Positions 30,236 to 40,633 of a stretch of 41,270 nucleotides of DNA are shown here, one piece after another (position 1 is the stretch's first letter; every line of letters starts with the position of its first letter). Origin of the DNA: Acanthaster planci (lineage: Eukaryota; Echinodermata; Asteroidea; Valvatida; Acanthasteridae); assembly GCF_001949145.1 (NCBI RefSeq), contig NW_019091388.1, positions 151,660 through 192,929 on the forward strand, read 5' to 3'. Position numbers and translations under genes: made by a program. Under the pieces are notes generated by a model that was given only the letters and a program-made list of their open reading frames with translations, had not been told where the DNA came from and did not search any database.

Positions 30236-30683
30236 CTCGGGACTCATATTCCCACCGAATGATATTTGGTTTTGAAGTGAATTAATGCTATATTATTTCC
30301 GTCATCATTCTGAATGATAATCTCAGCTTATTATGATGAAACTGTTGGACTGGAGAACATGCACTGTGCATTCAATGTGATAATTTTGAAACAAGATTTG
30401 CTCCCTTTTAATATCAGTTTCCTGTAATCGACAATTTTTGTTTCTCTCTGAAGTACCCAAAAGCACCAGAGTACATTAATTATCTAAAATATGGAGGGTA
30501 ACAAGACAGTTGGTTGTTTATATTCGACTATTTATACTTTTGCTTTGTGTATTTATAATCTTGATCATTATAAACAGTTGCGGAGATATTTATGGAATCC
30601 CCGAGTGAACTGTTGATTCGTTATTTTGCTGTGAATCAACTTCGTGTTGACATGTTCACCCGCACCAAGAGATGTAGGAAAAA

Positions 30684-30812
30684 GCAGCCGCCAGAGCTGT
30701 GTTGAGAATTGCTACAAGAGTGTCTCAATTGTTGGAACCAAAATGGTGGATTCCGCACATGTGCACACAATAGTTTCGTGCTGTACTGTACACATGGACT
30801 GCCATTTTGGCT
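30684..30812 (-). repeat. Dispersed repeat family A, copy 2 (reverse)
   Basis: The reverse complement matches 33649-33798 over most of its length, including CTATTGTGTGCAC, CCACCATTTTGGTTCCAACA and CAGCTCTGGC. Confidence 0.7.
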
Positions 30813-31871
30813 CCAAAGTCTGAAGTTGGCGCGACTCTCTATAATCAGCTCTGGTGTTAACATTTGTTGGCCAAGTGAACAGTACGGGTTGTTTTCAACT
30901 CGAGCTGTTTTTTCTGGTTGGTTTTTGATCTTTTCCCCAGTTTTGAACGAAGAAAAAATACTCTCTTCAGAAGCGTAAAAGGCAAGCATGCGTCTGTGCA
31001 GAGTCTGGTGTCCAACACTGAAAGATTTCTGTTCCAGCCGAATACACGTACATGAAAACCTCGAACCACCACCGCTTTGCAAAGAAGGACAAAAATTTTA
31101 TCAAGCAACTCTTAACATTACAGCTTTGTATGAATCCCTTTATTTCAGGGCATGATGAAACTGCAGGTTTTACTGGAAATATGAACTGTTATAGATAAAT
31201 GCTACCAACTTGCCTGATTGCTTTCACGAGAGTACTGGTAGGTTTTAGGAGGGAATAGGGCACACAAGCAAACCATTTCAGAAATACCAAAACAAAATAG
31301 TGAACACTATTTGCCAAGCAGGGAACATAAACTGCAGCATTTACATGTACACAAATTCTGAAGGTCTACCTTCAAACACCAATAATTCCAACTAACCTAT
31401 CAAATTCCGTTAGTAGATGCCTGGCTTCAGAAATAGTAGCTGTGAATAAAAACGGGTGCTGCAAAAATTGAGGAAATTATCAAATGACAAGCACAAACAT
31501 TAGAGATACTGTCCTACAGAGCACATGTGTGCAATTCACCACACTACACTGTAAAATACATTTCCCAAATAAATGAGCCTATCGCTGTTCCCAAGCATTA
31601 TTATCCAACCACAGCGTCTGTTGAATATCGTGATATTCCAAACCTGGGATGAACAAATTTCAAATACATGTACGTGTGTTCTATCGGCCTGTGCACATGT
31701 CTAGTGTGTTTGTTGACACGCAATACGTGAAAGCACGTCAAATCTTAATGTTCTCATGTGGCAAACGTCCACTTAAATATAATTAGAAACACTCACTGGT
31801 CAAGCTGTTATTCTTAACGACTTCGAAGTCATAAATTTGAGACAATCTAGGATCGAACAAGCAGCAAATAA

Positions 31872-32055
31872 AGTCAAACCTCGTTAATAAGAGGTCCTGT
31901 GGACTTGGTAAATTACTAGTACCTTGTTACAACAGGAACCTTGCATCGTCAGAAATGCAAGCAATGAAAAACGAAGGACTGGGACCGAACAATTTCCTTG
32001 CTATAAGCAGAATCTTGCATTAATAGTGCTCTTATTATCAAACGAGGTTCGACTA
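31872..32055 (+). mobile_element. Pogo/Tigger-like MITE, fuller copy
   Basis: This 184-base element starts AGTCAAACCTCGTTAATAAG and ends with the inverted ACGAGGTTCGACT. The terminal repeat aligns with that of the larger relic at 23125 at about 17 of 22 positions, so it is probably a non-autonomous member mobilised by a pogo/Tigger transposase. A degraded relative is at 15835-15990. Confidence 0.7.
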
Positions 32056-32699
32056 TTCTTTGAAAGCCCACGCGTAATGAGCTGTTGTACGCTAACTACA
32101 CATCTGCCCATTGCAGACTTAAATACACATGAGTCTCATTTCAAGCAGTCCCAAACTGTCCAAAGGGCACAACAAACGATGATAGGCGAACTGAATATCT
32201 GATGTGAACTTTTACAATCCACATGATAAAGTATGACGTTTATGTACATGTAATAATATAACTATATATATGTATTAACACATTCAGAAACTGGAAAACG
32301 TTCCAGGCTAACGATGCAAGAGACAAAAGATTCAGAGTGGAAGCTTTTACTTCAAACACAATTCAGCTTTTTGTTGTTTGGAGGCCTGATGCAGATCAGA
32401 AGAAGAAATATTTTAATTTGATACACTGTACCAATTGGCATGTCTTGCGGGATAAACTTCCAGTACTGTACTTGTCAATTTCTTCTTTTAAGGAGTCCCA
32501 GTGAGACCACAAACCAAAAGTCGAAAAGAAAAAAAACCCACAAAACACACTAAAATATTTTTTGCCCAACTTTTGCATTATGTTTGGACATATGGCATTG
32601 TAAGTTGCTGTTACACGTAAGTTCATTTGTACATGTAACACCTCAAAATATGCTTCAAGAATACAAGTTTACAACCAAATATAGTGAACATTCTTTTCA

Positions 32700-32705
32700 T
32701 TTATT
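32700..32705 (-). terminator. Candidate polyadenylation signal for RIC3
   Basis: TTTATT on the plus strand reads AATAAA on the minus strand, about 575 bases past the RIC3 stop. It is the nearest canonical signal I saw. Confidence 0.4.
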
Positions 32706-33277
32706 TACTGATTTTTCACTCCGAATATTCAGTTTCAACACTAAATATTGATACATTTGATGAACGATTGAACATTCAGCTCAGCCTTGGGGTTGGGGTA
32801 AAAGCAGCATATGTAATCTATTCATTAAACTTTAGTACCGTGAAATCTAATAACTACCTGAAAAAGCATGTACCCTTCTAAATATTGCACCATGGAAAAA
32901 TGTTAAATTAACCACACCAATGGCAAACTGGCCAGACCACAAATAAATTACATGTTAAATGCAATACAAAATATTCAACCACACAGAATACATGTACTAT
33001 GTTAGTTGTATAGCAATTTGATATGAAAATTCAAGAGTACATAGGTTAAATTCACACTTTTGATATAAATTTGTTTCAAGCGAACCACAACTCATGACAT
33101 TAAATGATACCAAAAAGGCAATTTTGCCGAAGTGTGAGAGTTCTCTGTGGGAGGAGAGTTGCCCCTCCCCTCCTTGGCTATGCCGTTGCTGAGAATAAAT
33201 TGCATTGTGGGATACATACAGTGTTTGTGTGTGACAGAAGAGAAGGGGAAAAATACCAGAGGTTACAAAAGTGGAAA

Positions 33278-33570
33278 TTAGCTCTCCCCACCGACGGCCG
33301 GCACCAGTCTCTTCCGCACAGCGTCGGAATGTTCCATTTGTTCCCCTCTGAGGACCTCCACTTCACCCCCCTCCTCGTCGGTGGTGCTGTCCGCTGCTCC
33401 TGCGTCCCCTTCCAGGTTAGTCCCTGCCTCGTCCTGCTCTGATGCGTCATCATCAGAGTCGAGGTTGGAGTCCAGGTCCCCCTCACTTGACCTCTGACCT
33501 CCGTCGTCAGCCTCGTCAGTGAGCTGAGCAGGGCGGTCAAGGGAGTTTGTGAGCTTCGATGGCACAGCTC
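33278..33570 (-). CDS. RIC3 exon 6: acidic C-terminus and stop
   Basis: Acceptor TTTCTTTGTAAAG, phase 1 entry, stop TAA at 33278-33280. It encodes GAVPSKLTNSLDRPAQLTDE and then a strongly acidic tail with DDD and EEGGEVEV stretches, probably disordered and cytosolic. Confidence 0.85.
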
Positions 33571-33648
33571 CTTTACAAAGAAATAAGATGAAGTGAGAAT
33601 TCCTTCTCAACCTGAAGTACAACCTTCCAGATATGGCGAGTTTCAGCC

Positions 33649-33798
33649 TCTCTCTCAAACCAAAATGGCTGTTCACCACGTGTCTAGACCTGCATGCAGC
33701 TATTGTGTGCACTGACGCACAATCCACCATTTTGGTTCCAACAATGGAGACACTCATGTCACAACTCTCTATTAACAGCTCTGGCAGTGCGCATTCTC
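33649..33798 (+). repeat. Dispersed repeat family A, copy 3 (RIC3 intron 5)
   Basis: The fullest copy, inside RIC3 intron 5 and ending about 30 bases from the exon 5 splice donor. Matches 30684-30812 (reverse) and 6782-6892 (forward). Confidence 0.7.
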
Positions 33799-33829
33799 TG
33801 CCGCCCTCTGGTGTCCGGACAGGACCTAC

Positions 33830-33967
33830 CTGTGAGCTGCTCGGTGACCTGGCTCATGGCTATGCCCATGCTGTTCATCATCTCCATCATGCGCTGCATG
33901 GAGCGTTCCGTGTTCTCCAGCCGTTTCTTCAGCGCCGCCATTTCGTCCGGCGTCTCTTCTGATGTGT
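33830..33967 (-). CDS. RIC3 exon 5: coiled coil
   Basis: Acceptor ATTCCCTCGTCAG, donor ACAG|GTAGGT, phase 1 at both ends. It encodes TSEETPDEMAALKKRLENTE and RSMQRMMEMMNSMGIAMSQV, an amphipathic coiled coil aligned with the coiled-coil segment after the second membrane helix in vertebrate RIC3. Confidence 0.88.
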
Positions 33968-34215
33968 CTGACGAGGGAATAATATTTTTTAAAAGGAATT
34001 TTCAAACGGGCGGTGACAGATTGAAACTCTGAAATTCAACAGTGCAAAATTTGTTGAGCTAGCCGTTGTTCAAAAGTGGAAAGCCTCAGTTTGTCGGGTT
34101 GGGTCAAATTTTGTTCGGGCCAAATCTCTGGGTGTGGGAATCGGATCGAGAATTTTATTTTTGATTTCAATAGGGGCTACTTTATCTGTGGGGGTGGGCG
34201 GGGCCTGAGACTTAC

Positions 34216-34435
34216 TGGAATCTTTCCTGACGGGCGGCTTCCTCGTCTTGCTCCCCTTGCCGGCCTTCTTGACTTTGATGCCGCTGTAGTTCTCGGCCCG
34301 CAGCTGCTCCGACAGTTGCTTCTGCAGCTGTTCCTGCTGCAGCCGCTGCAGCGTGGCGCCGTCGCGATTGGAGTCCCACAGGCTGGAACCCGGACCGTCT
34401 GCGGTGTTGTTCTTGGCCTTGTCTTTTAGAAATAT
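34216..34435 (-). CDS. RIC3 exon 4: cytosolic basic and glutamine-rich segment
   Basis: Acceptor TTTCCCTTGGCAG, donor TCCA|GTAAGT, phase 0 to 1. It encodes IFLKDKAKNNTADGPGSSLW, a Gln/Leu helix (LQRLQQEQLQKQLSEQLRAE) and a lysine-rich stretch (KVKKAGKGSKTRKPPVRK). Confidence 0.85.
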
Positions 34436-34888
34436 CTGCCAAGGGAAATGAGACCAGAGACAAAACAAAATAAAAAATCACATTTTTGAGAAGGTTAGGC
34501 TCGGAATCACTCAAACTGTGTTCAGATTCACCATAACTGATTACGCAAACCTCTCTTCAAATACAGTACTTTTAACACATCGAGGTACCGTCGGTTGAAT
34601 TACAAGTGTAAACTTATTCATCAGAAAGGACGGGTGCTAATTGACAAGAACTTTCATTTTTTTGCTTTCACCTCTACTCTCAACTATCAAGTGTACAGCT
34701 AAAATTTCAGCGAGAACATCCTCTATCATTCTTACCTGTTAATAAACCTGAAGATGATCTGAGCAAGCAGGTTGAAACGTAGTCCCAAATTACCGGGTTT
34801 TTAATCAGAACTACACTTTAAAAAATAAAAAACCTCTAAAGAATATTTATTCCCGTGACTGCTGATCGGTGATAATGGCATGGCTTAC

Positions 34889-35019
34889 CCTGTACATGAT
34901 GTAGGCGAAGTATACCACGATGCCCACGGCATAGACAGGAAGTACCGACCCCAGCAGGCCGCGACCTTTGCCCGCGGCCTCCTGCTTCTGCTGGGCAAAG
35001 TATGATGCCGGATCGGCTG
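34889..35019 (-). CDS. RIC3 exon 3: second transmembrane segment
   Basis: Donor AGG|GTAAGC. It encodes ADPASYFAQQKQEAAGKGRG followed by LLGSVLPVYAVGIVVYFAYI, a clear membrane helix and the most recognisable RIC3 block. The acceptor is a tandem AAGCAG, so the exon can begin at 35019 or three bases later at 35016, adding or dropping one alanine; both keep the frame. Confidence 0.9.
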
Positions 35020-35479
35020 CTTGTGGAAAAGGGACACCGAAATTGGAAAGCAAAATGTCACAAATCTTTATTTTTCAAAACAGAGCATCTTAGAACCTTA
35101 ATAAAGTTTGAACGTCAGTGAAAAAGTCACAAATGCCTTTCAACTTTCTATGGTTTGCTTTAAATAAGCTCAACGTCAACATTTAGATATCCATATGGAA
35201 CAAAGAACAGGGGCCTGTCAAATTCTATCAACAGGCAGATCTGAATCTGTGTGTGTAGGGCTCCATCAGGTCACAGGAACACTCACAGGCAGCCAATCTG
35301 GCTCATGTAGGACACTTTGTGGCGGTAATAAAAAGTAAAAAAGTATTTAATTGATTTTGATTTTCACAAGCATTACTTCAAACTTGATCTTACATCAACA
35401 AAGTTTGAGGAAAAAAATCAGGAAATTGTTGAGCGTTCACTCAGACTTGAGTTCTCAGTGCTCATTATCACAGTCTTAC

Positions 35480-35572
35480 CGTGTTTCATGTTACGTTGGG
35501 CAGCTCGTTCCATCTCCATACGCCGTGCTGCGCCGGGAGTGCGTGGACCGTGCCTCATGTGTGGCGGCATGT
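35480..35572 (-). CDS. RIC3 exon 2
   Basis: Acceptor GCCCTAACGTTAG, donor CACG|GTAAGA, phase 1 at both ends. It encodes MPPHMRHGPRTPGAARRMEM and then ERAAQRNMKH, aligned with the MMHHH and GARFQRSHLAEAF region between the two membrane segments of vertebrate RIC3. Confidence 0.85.
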
Positions 35573-35755
35573 CTAACGTTAGGGCCAGCATAGGAATAAG
35601 AAAGCACATGACTCAGTTGAAAAGAAAAAACAGTTTTCAATAAAATCTGGCAAGTATTTATTCAATGCATTTAAATGCAAGTTAAACAAGGCTACATCGT
35701 GTAAGCTTCATTTGTACACCTCAACCTTTTTTTCTTTAAAAAAAATTCCTCCATG

Positions 35756-35792
35756 TAGGCCTAACCATCTGACTATGGTGTGGTTAGGCCTA
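35756..35792. repeat. Hairpin in RIC3 intron 1
   Basis: TAGGCCTAACC at 35756-35766 and GGTTAGGCCTA at 35782-35792 are perfect inverted copies, with a nested ACCAT/ATGGT pair inside. It may be a small inverted-repeat element. Confidence 0.5.
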
Positions 35793-36240
35793 GGGCCTAT
35801 AGCCTAGACCATAAACACCTTTTTATGCATAGGTTGGTGTGGATCAATATATTAGGTCAATACACGGCCTAGATCACCCAATCATGTAGGCAGATTGACT
35901 GTAGACCTACGGTAATCGCCACACAGACACTGACAGACATGACGGACGGGACAATAACAATTAACATTGCCCAGTTTCCGGACCGGATTTCAAAAGCGAG
36001 TGAAATGGTACTTTCACGATAATCGTTTCCGATAAAAAGAAAAAAGTACAACAATTTTGTATTGGATCAACATATTATGGGATTCTAAAATGGGTTCAAA
36101 TAAAATCCAAATGGCTTGATAATCTGAACGATGCTCGATCATCAGGATCCTGATCGATCATTGTGTCGATGATGGTGTGACGACGATGCGAAATCCTTCA
36201 CCATAGAGCCTATTTATTCTTTAACAATTAACACCATTAC

Positions 36241-36385
36241 CTGGCAATGGTTCCTTTTCTTCGTCTACTGGACCCGATGATCCAAACCATTTTCTGAAAA
36301 CGCTGCTGAAAAGAGAAGGATACAACACGACATTGCAGACAATCAGGACAGTGAAAACAAAACACACTGTGTGGTGGAACGCCAT
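36241..36385 (-). CDS. RIC3 exon 1: start and first transmembrane segment
   Basis: ATG at 36383-36385 with A at -3 and G at +4, donor CCAG|GTAATG, 48 codons plus one base. It encodes MAFHHTVCFVFTVLIVCNVV, a hydrophobic signal-anchor-like segment, then LYPSLFSSVFRKWFGSSGP and an acidic turn. An internal TTCTCTTTTCAG resembles an acceptor but is not needed. Confidence 0.85.
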
Positions 36386-36444
36386 CTTGATATCGACCAG
36401 CCACTTGGCCGTTGGGCCAAGTGAATTTAATTATTTGTTACCCA

Positions 36445-36695
36445 GGGGCCAATTTCATAGCGCTGCTTAAGCGAAAAATGTCATTAAGCGTGAAAAAAAA
36501 CTTGCTTGACGAATCAGGTTACCAGCCAAAACTTCATGTAATGAATGTATGATGGTTTGGAATGGTATTTACTTGTCTTTTGGTGAGCATGACAACCAGG
36601 CCACATAGAGTTTGAGCTGGTAACCTTTGTTTATTAAGCAAGGTTTTTTTCATGCTTAAGCAAATTCTGTGCTTAAGCAGCTAGCTCTATGGCCT
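36445..36695. mobile_element. MITE with long imperfect inverted arms beside the RIC3 start
   Basis: About 85 bases at the left end (GGGGCCAATTTCATAG, then CTGCTTAAGC) pair with the right end (GCTTAAGCAG, then CTCTATGGCCT), including an inverted GGTTACCAGC/GCTGGTAACC. A matching single end, ATGAAATTGGGCCC, occurs at 38101-38115. It lies 60 bases upstream of the RIC3 ATG, in its promoter or 5' UTR. Confidence 0.75.
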
Positions 36696-37228
36696 ACGGC
36701 GGCCCGGTACGGCCGCTTATGCAGCGCGGTCAACATCCACGACAAATTTTATCGTATTTTAGTGTAATTTTTCATGTAAAAGTCAAATAGTTTGTCCTGT
36801 AAGTTTCTCTATTTTTAGCATTGGTCTTTTTAGTATTTCAACCTTTTCACTACCAAAATTGTAGAGAAAAGCTTTCAAGAATTATTTGAGGATTGAAAAA
36901 AAAAATTGTTTTTGCTCGCCAAATCATTACCAAAAAGGTACTCCATCACTGTTTCTACCGCAGAAAACTGTTCAAAATTGACGGCTTCATTTTCTTGTTT
37001 GACTTTCTGACTGCTAATTTGTTTTAAAAGTGAACCTAATTTTTATTCCAATCCAAAAATTGTTCAAAATGATGGCTTCATCTTTTCCTGCCAGGAAAAT
37101 TGCTCTGAGCGGTGACCTCATTTTCAGTATTTACCGCAATATTTCTCTCTAAAAAGCTTTTCTTTTTTGGGGAGGAGGGGAAGGGGTTATTTTAATCTCT
37201 GCTTACAGAAAATTCGGCACTCGGTGCA

Positions 37229-37236
37229 TGACGTCA
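37229..37236. promoter_or_regulatory. CRE two bases before a start codon
   Basis: TGACGTCA, a full cAMP response element, ends at 37236, two bases before ATG 37239. The BRD10-like gene has the same octanucleotide 59 bases before its candidate ATG. Confidence 0.4.
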
Positions 37237-37238
37237 CT

Positions 37239-37451
37239 ATGGAAAACTCATGCTGCATCGAAAACCCGGGACAGACAGACCAGACGGACATACTGCAAAC
37301 AGCACGTGGGTGCGGTGGCACAAGTGCACGTGGGAAGTATACTGAACGCATGGGTGGTCGCTGTAATCCGTTTATTTTCGCCACTTCGTGGACCATCAAG
37401 AAATTAGTCTTTGAGGAATCGCTGGCACACCTACGTCATGTCATTGATGGA
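37239..37451 (+). CDS. Unknown protein, exon 1
   Basis: ATG with A at -3 and G at +4, 71 codons, donor GGA|GTAAGT, phase 0. It encodes MENSCCIENPGQTDQTDILQ, then a Gly/Arg-rich stretch and CNPFIFATSWTIKKLVFEES before LAHLRHVIDG. I do not recognise the family. The frame is also open upstream to a good acceptor at 37206 (CTCTGCTTACAG), so this could be an internal exon. The next compatible exon is 40634-40834. Confidence 0.45.
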
Positions 37452-40400
37452 GTAAGTACAATGGATTTTGCTTTTATTATTCCACACTTTACAGGAATAA
37501 AGTTCAACAAAGGCCTAGTTCTTCAGTTGAGTGAGAGTGATCAGGTGATGAGACCCTGGAGAAAGGAAACGACCATGTTGAGACGGTCAGGGAGTCCCCC
37601 TGGAGTCCAGGGTGGACTAATGTTGCGACTGACCCTAAATGTAGGACTAGGCATGCCTACACTCTCTGGCTACAGTACATGTGCATGACTCATTTCTGTG
37701 ATTAGTAGGCCTGTATGCCCACTTAGATCATGGAGGAAGGACACATTTTATTTTGCACACATCTTGCATATTTGAATTGTTGAAATGATATTTGACGCGA
37801 CTGCATCAGGATGGTGTAGATCAGTCAGTAATAGTCTGAGCAACTTGGACTCTTAGTTAGGAATTGCCTTTTTAAAGATTTGGTTATGGTCCAGCAAAAC
37901 ATCGCAATGTACACACACTGTATACTCATCAGTCATGTCTGTGTGAAGTCGCTAACTTGGTCTGAAATCAACTCGCTCCAACTCAACTCCATCTCAGGTC
38001 AACTCGGTCCCCAGTCAACTCGGTCTCGTCAACTCTTGATGGCAGGCCCTTGGCTGCAGCATGAATAAAAATCTTCCAAGCTAGTTTCGACTGTTAAGAA
38101 GCCCCATGAAATTGGGCCCTGACCCCACCCAGCCTGTTAGTGTTACACCCTGCACTCCCCAGCATTGTATGGTTTTATGGATTTAACCCACACTAAAGAG
38201 GTGATGGGTTGAAACATCAATGTTTTGCTCATTTGGGGAAAAAGTTATTATTACAGTGTGACTGAAAAACCTTAGGTGATGACCTTTTCTTGTTGGTTTT
38301 TGTCATTTTCCCTGTGTTTAGATTTGGGAAGGCCTCATTGCTAGGTGAATGTACTGCCGTGGCTGCCTACATGCATGTTGAGGCTGGCTAGTGTCATGGT
38401 ATGAGTTGAAATGACCGATGAAATTGCCAAAGTGAAGAGGCAGGCTACATCATAAGTAGCACAGGTAAGAGTCCTGTGTTTCATATCATTGCTGACTTTC
38501 TGTAAGGATGAATCCGGGAAAGGGGGAGGGGCCAATTGGGGTCATGACCAAAAAAGGAGCAAAAATTGTTCTCATTTGAAAAAAATGAAAGAATTTAATT
38601 TCCCTTTTTTAGAAAAGTGGAAATGTAGCCTAACCCCTCAAACAATTTTAAAAATTAACAAAAATTTGGCCCCCAGAATCAAGTTTGCCCCCCCCAAAAA
38701 AAAATTGGGTCCAGGATCCACCCTTGGGTGCTTGTGGCCTGCCTGCTAGCTGTTAGGGCAATCCTGACCTAGGGACGGTTGTGTGCATTTTGTCAACCAA
38801 GCAAGATGATGGGGATGAGGTTAAACCCTTGTAACCAGGGCAAGCTAGTTGAATGCACCCACTATACTGAAATTGCTTGCATTTTCCTGACCTAAAGTTC
38901 CTTTTCCACCATGGTTTGTTGCTGTTCCATGACAAATTACCATTAATCAATGGTCCACATTTCCTGAGACATGGTCAACATGTTCAAGGAGCAATTTGGG
39001 TTTCATAGTTTTATAGTAAGACTCGTGAAATGAAACATTTAATCATAGACATAAAATACCTTTTAACCGACAACAGCAGGGGCATAATTTAAGGAAAGTC
39101 TCCATTTTTAATAACCATGAGCAAATGGCTGCCTTGCCCCCTGGGGTTTCATAATTTGCTGTGCAGCACTGCTCTACATCAAAGAAGATGGATTGGGGGC
39201 AACTGTGGCAATTGGCTATCAAATATTATTTGGCCCTGTTGGTCTTTTATTTAAAGTTCTAACCCGGCACAGTTCAATTTTTCTTCCTCATAATATTGCC
39301 CATTATTACAAGCCATTTGTAGAAGCCAAGGTGCACATTATGTGAAATTCAGATAAATTCCTGACATCCCTGTTGAATGAATATTTTGAAAAGCAAATTT
39401 AACATATTTTCTCAAGTTTTATCCGATAGAGCACTGAGAATTTTGTTTCCGAAACATTTCAAAAATAAAGTCTAAAAATTAAAATCACGTACATGTACAT
39501 TATGGGGATTTGTTCAGGCTTTTTGAAGGTGAGCAATGAATATGGACAAAATGTAAGTGTTTAGAGCTCTTATTTAAAGAAGGACCTACATGTACCTTGA
39601 ACCAAAACACAAAAAGGGACCAGGTTGTAAAAGCTTAACAGTACATGTATTTTCAGTCACCATCCAAAATATCTGATTTGTATCCAACTCAGCAGACTTG
39701 TGCACACTGTTGAAATATTTCTGCCAACACTCTCGGGATCAATCGTTGATTTCTGTAGGAGCTGTTGGTCTGGTCCATAGATAGTTTAGGTTTGTGGTCT
39801 TCCCTGATTGATGTTCCAATTACTGTAAAACAGCGCCCTCACTTGTTAGGAAAAGGGAAAGACAATTTTAAGTGTTTAAAAAAATGTCACTTTTGATTCA
39901 CAAAACCCTAAAGGGATGTCTGGAAAAATATTTCTAACAGAGTAGAAATCACAAATGCTTTCAGAAGTAATGGGTCAGCAGCGTCAAAGGAATCCTCTTG
40001 TCATAGTTCATTTTCTGACATGAAAATGGACAAAAAGCAAGAGAAACTAAGGCTGAGTTCGGGCGGCTTGTTCTCGTATGATCAACGTTCATGAACAGCT
40101 TGATTTGTTCTTCTTGGGTCGGCCGCACAAACTCCGGGAACCTATGATTGGTTATCGCTGGTAGTTAGTGACAAGCAGCATGCAACATGGCGGCGTCCAT
40201 ATCATAGTACATGGTTCGAAAGTTAATCCTTGGATAACTGGGTTGAATTCTTTTCTATTAAAAGTGAACATTCACTTCTGTGTTACGGAAAATAAAATAA
40301 TTATTGTAAATTTTGTAAAACTTCCTATCGTCTCCGACTATGTAAGCCATATCACTATTTTTTGCAGCTGTTCAAAATTCGAGTCTTTCCGTGTGTTCCT

Positions 40401-40633
40401 GTAAAACCCTGACAAGGAGGTGGTGTGTGATCCTGTTCCGAGAACAGTGTTCTTGAGTCGTGTTCCCGCCGTTTAATCGCAAGAACAAGAAACCTGTGTC
40501 AAGAGCAGTTCTCCCGAACTCGACCTAACAGTTTTTTAATGAAATAAAAGTTGTAAAAATAAGGAGCATACAAAGATCCTATAATTTTTAAAGAAACGTC
40601 TCAATTTCTGCTGCAACTTGACTTCTCCCTCAG
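37452..40633. other. Intron of the unknown gene, repeat-rich
   Basis: No coding exon found. It includes a degenerate TCAACTCGGTC repeat (about 37965-38036), a solo MITE end at 38101-38115, C- and A-rich tracts at 38680-38705, and a terminal inverted-repeat element at 40048-40528. Another exon could be missed. Confidence 0.45.
40048..40528. mobile_element. Inverted-repeat element of about 480 bases
   Basis: The left end (TAAGGCTGAGTTCGGG) and the reverse complement of the right end (TTAGGTCGAGTTCGGG) match over about 30 bases with mismatches and small gaps. The interior has no transposase. It ends about 105 bases before the last exon of the unknown gene. Confidence 0.55.

Larger units (their letters stand above)
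28770..33277. other. 3' flanks of the BRD10-like and RIC3 genes
   Basis: The two genes converge here. The spacer holds three listed repeats (29883-30235, 30684-30812, 31872-32055) and no supported gene. Two overlapping minus-strand frames at 29216-29625 look slightly protein-like but carry no domain I recognise. The RIC3 3' UTR occupies the right end. Confidence 0.5.
33278..36385 (-). other. RIC3 gene, whole locus, six coding exons
   Basis: RIC3 is an endoplasmic-reticulum chaperone that promotes folding and assembly of nicotinic acetylcholine receptors and related Cys-loop receptors. Coding exons on the minus strand: 36385-36241, 35572-35480, 35019-34889, 34435-34216, 33967-33830, 33570-33278; intron phases 1, 1, 0, 1, 1. 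The total is 1,020 bases, 339 residues. Features: an N-terminal membrane segment (residues about 6-27), the family motif region PPHMRHGPRTPG, a second membrane segment (SVLPVYAVGIVVYFAYIMYR), a basic/glutamine-rich stretch, a coiled coil (ALKKRLENTERSMQRMMEMM) and an acidic C-terminus. Vertebrate RIC3 is about 370 residues with the same order. The ATG lies in AAGATGGCG, a YY1-like start context. Confidence 0.85.
36386..37238. promoter_or_regulatory. Shared spacer of two divergent genes
   Basis: The 853 bases between the RIC3 start and the next plus-strand start probably hold both promoters. There is no obvious TATA box. A MITE (36445-36695) occupies the RIC3 side, and a CRE (37229-37236) sits directly before the other ATG. 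The middle (36760-37140) is AT-rich with repeated TTCAAAATTGACGGCTTCAT-like phrases at about 36970 and 37060. Confidence 0.4.

Noticed and set aside
36310-36325. Acceptor-like TTCTCTTTTCAG inside RIC3 exon 1
   Set aside because: The reading frame runs through it without interruption and encodes a continuous membrane anchor and linker, so no intron is needed.
37965-38036. Repeated TCAACTCGGTC phrase as a possible array
   Set aside because: Only about four degenerate copies with irregular spacing; not a CRISPR array and not informative.
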